From JAFMIT01 sp049421205 (GTDB taxonomy: Bacteria > Actinomycetota > Actinomycetes > S36-B12 > UBA5976): a stretch of DNA of 27,383 nt. The stretch lies in the NCBI GenBank assembly GCA_049421205.1, contig JBMSMQ010000012.1:1-27383 (forward strand). The letters are read 5' to 3'. A model generated the notes under the pieces. The model was given only the letters and a program-made list of their open reading frames with translations. It ran no database searches and was not told the origin of the DNA. Made by a program: the position numbers and the translations under genes. Positions 24,553 through 27,383 of this stretch are shown in pieces (the first letter of the stretch is position 1; the number at the start of each line of letters is the position of its first letter).

Positions 24553-25730
24553 GTAATCGTACGACGACGCTGCTGATTACTGCTCTGAGTTCGCTTCTCG
24601 GTTACTTTGTGAAGATTCAATGCGTGTTGCCTTTTTCTTTGAGTATTTTTTCAGATGTAGTTCGAACATGTTACTCAGATATATCAACACTGTATGGCGC
24701 TCGCGACTTTTATCTGGGAATCATTCCATACTTCCAGATACAGACAGATGGACAATATCTTGAATACCCCGTCCTAATTGGACTCCAAATGCTCATCACG
24801 AGTGTTCTGACGAATAATCTTTTTCCTGGGTCATGGCAATTCTTTTCAATTGTGAACTGGGCAATTAATCTCGTATACACACTTGTTGCCGTTTGGTACC
24901 TTCACAAAATTAGTCCTCGTGCAGCTCGATGGTTTTCCTTATCGCCCGCACTTTTATTGGTACTTGGCATCAACTGGGATGCAATGGCAATAATGCTGAT
25001 GATTTTTGGAATCTACTTTTATCAACAGAAGAGATACTCACATATGGGTATTGCGCTCGGACTTGGGATGAGTGCCAAACTTTTTCCAATCTTACTCTTA
25101 CCAATAGCAGTTATATATTTCTACGAGTCAAAGAACTTCCGAGCAATCTTTCAAAGTATCTTATCTGCATTTACAAGTTGGCTTGCGGTTAATTTGATAT
25201 TTATCGTCTTCGCATTTGATGGTTGGATTCGCTTCTTTGAGTTCTCACGCGAGCGTGGAATTGATTTTGGTTCTCCCTACTTAGCTCTACAATTTTTAAG
25301 TGATGTGCAAGTTTCGGCATCTGAAGCAAACACAATAGGACTTGTTGGAGTTACTGCCACTTATTTTGCAATCTATATATTTAGAAAGAGACTTGATTTC
25401 ATAGTTGCAGTGACACTTGTCATCACCGTCTTTGTCTTGATAAATAAGGTGTATTCACCTCAATTTTGGCTCTGGCTTGCCCCACTTTTGGCGCTCATTG
25501 TCACGGACCGCAGAAATTGGATTCAATGGAATATTGCAGAGGCGCTCTACTTTTTCTCTGTTTGGGCGTACATCGCCTCATACGCGAGTAACGCATATAC
25601 ACTTTCAGCAGGTACCTATGCAATCTTTATTTGCATACATTTCTTTTCAACAATTATCGCAGTTCTGATTGCTGTGAGATCGTCTATGCGCAATCAACCA
25701 CAACTGGTGCGTGATCAGAACCTCCTTTAG
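24549..25730 (+). CDS. GT-C/GT87-like membrane glycosyltransferase (probably polyprenol-phosphate sugar dependent)
   Basis: A 393-residue protein with about ten predicted helices, resembling the DUF2029/GT87 family that uses polyprenyl-phosphate mannose on the outer face of the membrane. Characteristic segments are CYSDI (41-45), a loop with RDFYLG and YLEYPV (70-75), AKLFP (176-180) at a cytoplasmic helix start, and KVYSPQFWLWLAP near the end. The ATGA overlap with the upstream gene implies coupled translation. Likely role: adding a sugar to a lipid or wall carrier; inositol lipid mannosylation is possible given ino1 nearby, but this is inference. The last 47 bp overlap the convergent xthA. 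Confidence 0.75.
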   Translation: MSNRTTTLLITALSSLLGYFVKIQCVLPFSLSIFSDVVRTCYSDISTLYGARDFYLGIIPYFQIQTDGQYLEYPVLIGLQMLITSVLTNNLFPGSWQFFSIVNWAINLVYTLVAVWYLHKISPRAARWFSLSPALLLVLGINWDAMAIMLMIFGIYFYQQKRYSHMGIALGLGMSAKLFPILLLPIAVIYFYESKNFRAIFQSILSAFTSWLAVNLIFIVFAFDGWIRFFEFSRERGIDFGSPYLALQFLSDVQVSASEANTIGLVGVTATYFAIYIFRKRLDFIVAVTLVITVFVLINKVYSPQFWLWLAPLLALIVTDRRNWIQWNIAEALYFFSVWAYIASYASNAYTLSAGTYAIFICIHFFSTIIAVLIAVRSSMRNQPQLVRDQNLL

Positions 25731-26457
25731 CTTTACGTTCATCTCGGTCAATCCAAATATCCTGAATTCGATTTTTAAAGTCCTCTGTTGCAAGTACGAG
25801 ATCGATTCTCATCCCCATTGCTTTTTGAAACATCAATGCGCGATAATCCCAAAAGGTGAAAGGTTTTCCTTTCAAACTGCGCGGCATTACATCTGAGAAG
25901 CCAAGCTTCAAGACTTCCGATAGTGCCGCACGTTCTTCTTTTGTCACATGTGTTGAGTTTTCAAAGTCTTTGATATCCCACACATCGTCATCGGTTGGTG
26001 CAATGTTGAAGTCCCCCATCACTACAATTTGTTTGTAGTCGTTCATTTCACTCTGAAGTGTTTCTTTCAATGTTGTGAGCCACTGAAGTTTGTAGAGAAA
26101 GTGATCGTGTCCAGGCTCGCGCCCATTTGGCACATAAAGATTCCACACTCGAACATCATTGAAAGTGCAAGCAATCGCGCGTGGTTCAATAACACCTTCA
26201 TATTCAGGTTGCTGTGGCAGGTTTTTGGTGACATCTCTTAGTGATGACTTTGAAAGTAATGCAACACCATTCCATCTGCCTGTGCCATGGGGATATGAAA
26301 TGTAGCCAAGGTGAGAAAAGGCATCAAATGGAAATGCATCATCAGTGCACTTCAGCTCCTGAATTCCAATCAAATCCGGTTGGTGTTCTTCGCACCACGC
26401 AAGCACACGATCTAACCGCGCTCCAATTGAGTTCACATTCCAGGTCACAAGCCGCAT
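25684..26457 (-). CDS. xthA: Exodeoxyribonuclease III / AP endonuclease
   Basis: A 257-residue base-excision-repair nuclease that cuts at abasic sites and removes 3' blocks. The endonuclease/exonuclease/phosphatase fold is marked by N7 (TWNVNS), metal-binding E34 (IQELK), GDFNIAPTDDDVW, and the C-terminal catalytic SDH (GGSDHAPVV). ATG at 26457 is 6 nt after TAGGCT, so it appears leaderless. It shares a short divergent promoter region with rpsF. The 3' end overlaps the GT-C gene by 47 bp. Confidence 0.95.
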   Translation of the reverse strand: MRLVTWNVNSIGARLDRVLAWCEEHQPDLIGIQELKCTDDAFPFDAFSHLGYISYPHGTGRWNGVALLSKSSLRDVTKNLPQQPEYEGVIEPRAIACTFNDVRVWNLYVPNGREPGHDHFLYKLQWLTTLKETLQSEMNDYKQIVVMGDFNIAPTDDDVWDIKDFENSTHVTKEERAALSEVLKLGFSDVMPRSLKGKPFTFWDYRALMFQKAMGMRIDLVLATEDFKNRIQDIWIDRDERKAKGGSDHAPVVVDCA

Positions 26458-26463
26458 ACACCT

Positions 26464-26469
26464 AGCCTA
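26464..26469 (-). promoter_or_regulatory. Candidate -10 for a leaderless xthA transcript
   Basis: TAGGCT on the minus strand followed by six bases and the xthA ATG. Same hexamer and spacing as upstream of DUF4446. Confidence 0.5.
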
Positions 26470-26492
26470 AATGAGCATAAAAAACGGACATT

Positions 26493-26521
26493 TTGGCCAT
26501 CTCAGAGAATGCTTGTAACCT
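26493..26521 (+). promoter_or_regulatory. Candidate rpsF-ssb promoter
   Basis: TTGGCC (26493-26498), a 17-bp spacer and TAACCT (26516-26521) would start transcription near 26528. This leaves a leader of about 85 nt that holds two hairpins and the SD site, unlike most genes here. Confidence 0.5.
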
Positions 26522-26529
26522 ACGCACTC

Positions 26530-26548
26530 CTTGAGCCAATGGCTCAGG
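26530..26548 (+). promoter_or_regulatory. 5' hairpin in the rpsF leader
   Basis: CTTGAGCC-AAT-GGCTCAGG forms an 8-bp hairpin (one T-G pair) close to the predicted transcription start. It is upstream of the S6:S18-type structure and may protect the 5' end. No T-run follows, so it is not an intrinsic terminator. Confidence 0.4.
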
Positions 26549-26558
26549 AACGCACTGC

Positions 26559-26601
26559 CCTCCTGTCACGGAAAGTCCGTGACCGTATAGCCCGTAGGAG
26601 G
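26559..26601 (+). promoter_or_regulatory. Putative S6:S18-binding autoregulatory motif in the rpsF leader
   Basis: CCTCCT (26559-26564) can pair with AGGAGG (26596-26601), which is the rpsF Shine-Dalgarno sequence. Enclosed is a perfect 8-bp hairpin GTCACGGA-AAG-TCCGTGAC (26565-26583) directly stacked on the first helix. The 12-nt bulge on the 3' side (26584-26595) contains CCG at 26592-26594. This matches the published S6:S18 leader motif: basal helix, apical hairpin, and a one-sided bulge with CCG mimicking 16S rRNA. Binding of S6:S18 would hold the SD closed and give feedback on rpsF-ssb. Confidence 0.7.
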
Positions 26602-26612
26602 TTTTACGTAGC

Positions 26613-26903
26613 ATGCGGAAATATGAAGTCATGGTCATCCTTGATCCTGATCTAGAAGAAAAAACAGTTGCCCCATCTCTCGACACCTATCTCAATGTGG
26701 TGAAGAAAGACGGCGGATCTGTCAACAAAGTTGATATCTGGGGACGTCGCCGTCTTGCCTATGAAATCGATAAGAAATCAGAAGGTATCTACGCGGTTCT
26801 CGATGTCACGTGTAATCCAGAAGCTATCGCTGAATTGGATCGCCAATTGAATCTTAATGAATCAGTGATGCGAACCAAAGTCACCCGTCCGGATGAGCGT
26901 TAA
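26613..26903 (+). CDS. rpsF: Ribosomal protein bS6
   Basis: A 96-residue small-subunit protein that binds with S18 to the platform of the 30S subunit. MRKYEVMVILDPDLEE at the start, WGRRRLAYEIDKK in the middle and VMRTKVTRPDER at the end are the family marks. ATG at 26613 follows TAGGAGG by 11 nt; that site can be sequestered by the leader structure. Two bases separate it from ssb, giving the conserved rpsF-ssb order (rpsR and rplI usually follow, outside the window). Confidence 0.98.
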   Translation: MRKYEVMVILDPDLEEKTVAPSLDTYLNVVKKDGGSVNKVDIWGRRRLAYEIDKKSEGIYAVLDVTCNPEAIAELDRQLNLNESVMRTKVTRPDER

Positions 26904-26905
26904 TC

Positions 26906-27373
26906 GTGGCGATTGGTGATGTTCAAGTTACATTCGTTGGTAATTTAACTGCAGACCCTGAATTGCGTTTCACGCCATCAGGAGTAGCAGTTGCTAATTT
27001 CACTGTTGCGTGTACTCCACGCACGTTGGATAAGAACACCAATGAATGGAAAGATGGCGAAACTACCTACTTGCGCTGCCAGGTATGGAGAACATATGCA
27101 GAAAATGTTGCTGAGTCTCTATCCCGTGGTACTCGAGTTATGGTGAGTGGAAAACTTCGTCCACGTACCTATGAAACCAAAGAAGGCGAAAAGCGCGTTT
27201 CATTAGATGTTGATGTGGATGAGATTGGCCCAGTCTTGCGAACTGCAACTGCAAAAGTTGCTCGCAATTCATCAGGTCAACCTGCACGCAGCTCCGAAGA
27301 TTCCGATACATCTTGGGAGACTGGCACAAATGCTTGGGGTTCGGCACCAATATCGGACGAACCTCCGTTCTAA
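26906..27373 (+). CDS. ssb: Single-stranded DNA-binding protein
   Basis: A 155-residue protein with an N-terminal OB fold (about 1-112; VTFVGNLTADPELRFTPSG, quoted in part, and TTYLRCQVWR) and a short Ser/Thr-rich linker ending in the acidic tip ISDEPPF, which recruits replication and repair partners. The GTG start at 26906 lies 2 bp after the rpsF stop, so translation is coupled. The linker is short for an actinobacterium. Ten bases follow its stop with no visible feature. Confidence 0.97.
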   Translation: MAIGDVQVTFVGNLTADPELRFTPSGVAVANFTVACTPRTLDKNTNEWKDGETTYLRCQVWRTYAENVAESLSRGTRVMVSGKLRPRTYETKEGEKRVSLDVDVDEIGPVLRTATAKVARNSSGQPARSSEDSDTSWETGTNAWGSAPISDEPPF

Positions 27374-27383
27374 ATCGGACCAT

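Noticed and set aside
26530..26548. rpsF leader hairpin as an intrinsic terminator
   Set aside because: No T-run follows it on either strand.
1..27383. Defence system, CRISPR array, prophage or insertion sequence
   Set aside because: No repeats-with-spacers, transposase, integrase, reverse transcriptase or nuclease-helicase cassette is visible. Nearly every gene is a recognisable housekeeping or envelope family.

Overview
The window reads as a chromosome segment of a low-GC, streamlined actinobacterium. GC looks to be in the low 40s percent by eye, genes are packed with overlaps, and no mobile elements are visible. The actinobacterial assignment rests on marker genes and gene order: FhaA (DUF3662 plus FHA), CwlM-trxA-trxB, MurJ-DUF6049-Nudix-CCA enzyme, ino1-PadR-DUF5318-class A PBP-GT-C, and rpsF-ssb with a DEPPF tail. 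A planktonic freshwater lineage such as acI/Nanopelagicales fits, but this is inference; the sequence alone does not fix the taxon.

Layout. 1-7.6 kb: fhaA (minus), a geranylgeranyl-reductase-type flavoprotein, a PAP2-like membrane protein, a secreted M15 D,D-carboxypeptidase, an overlapping aldo/keto reductase-SDR-YciI cassette, tRNA-Leu(CAG), a candidate small RNA ending in the only clear intrinsic terminator I saw, DUF4446 and pheA. 7.6-10.1 kb: copper export (copZ-copA) and a divergent 43-aa single-pass membrane protein. 10.1-16.4 kb: two minus-strand operons, trxB-trxA-cwlM and Nudix-DUF6049-murJ. 16.4-20.8 kb: CCA-adding enzyme (plus), then padR-ino1-MFS (minus). 20.9-25.7 kb: DUF5318-ponA-GT-C-GT-C (plus). 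25.7-27.4 kb: xthA (minus) and rpsF-ssb (plus).

Functional links. Much of the window serves the cell envelope: FhaA, CwlM, MurJ, the class A PBP, the D,D-carboxypeptidase, and inositol phosphate and polyprenol-linked sugar chemistry. FhaA, CwlM and MurJ belong to one PknB-governed network in mycobacteria. The tRNA-Leu gene lacks an encoded CCA, and a CCA-adding enzyme is present.

Regulation. Several start codons sit 6-8 nt after a TAnnnT -10 element, which suggests frequent leaderless transcription. The rpsF leader folds into what looks like the known S6:S18 autoregulatory motif. All six convergent 3' junctions overlap or abut. No intergenic gap exceeds about 205 bp. I see no defence system, CRISPR, prophage, insertion sequence or replication origin. 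The most novel-looking items are the C-loop small RNA at 5984-6057, the 43-aa membrane protein, and the diverged GT-C duplicate.
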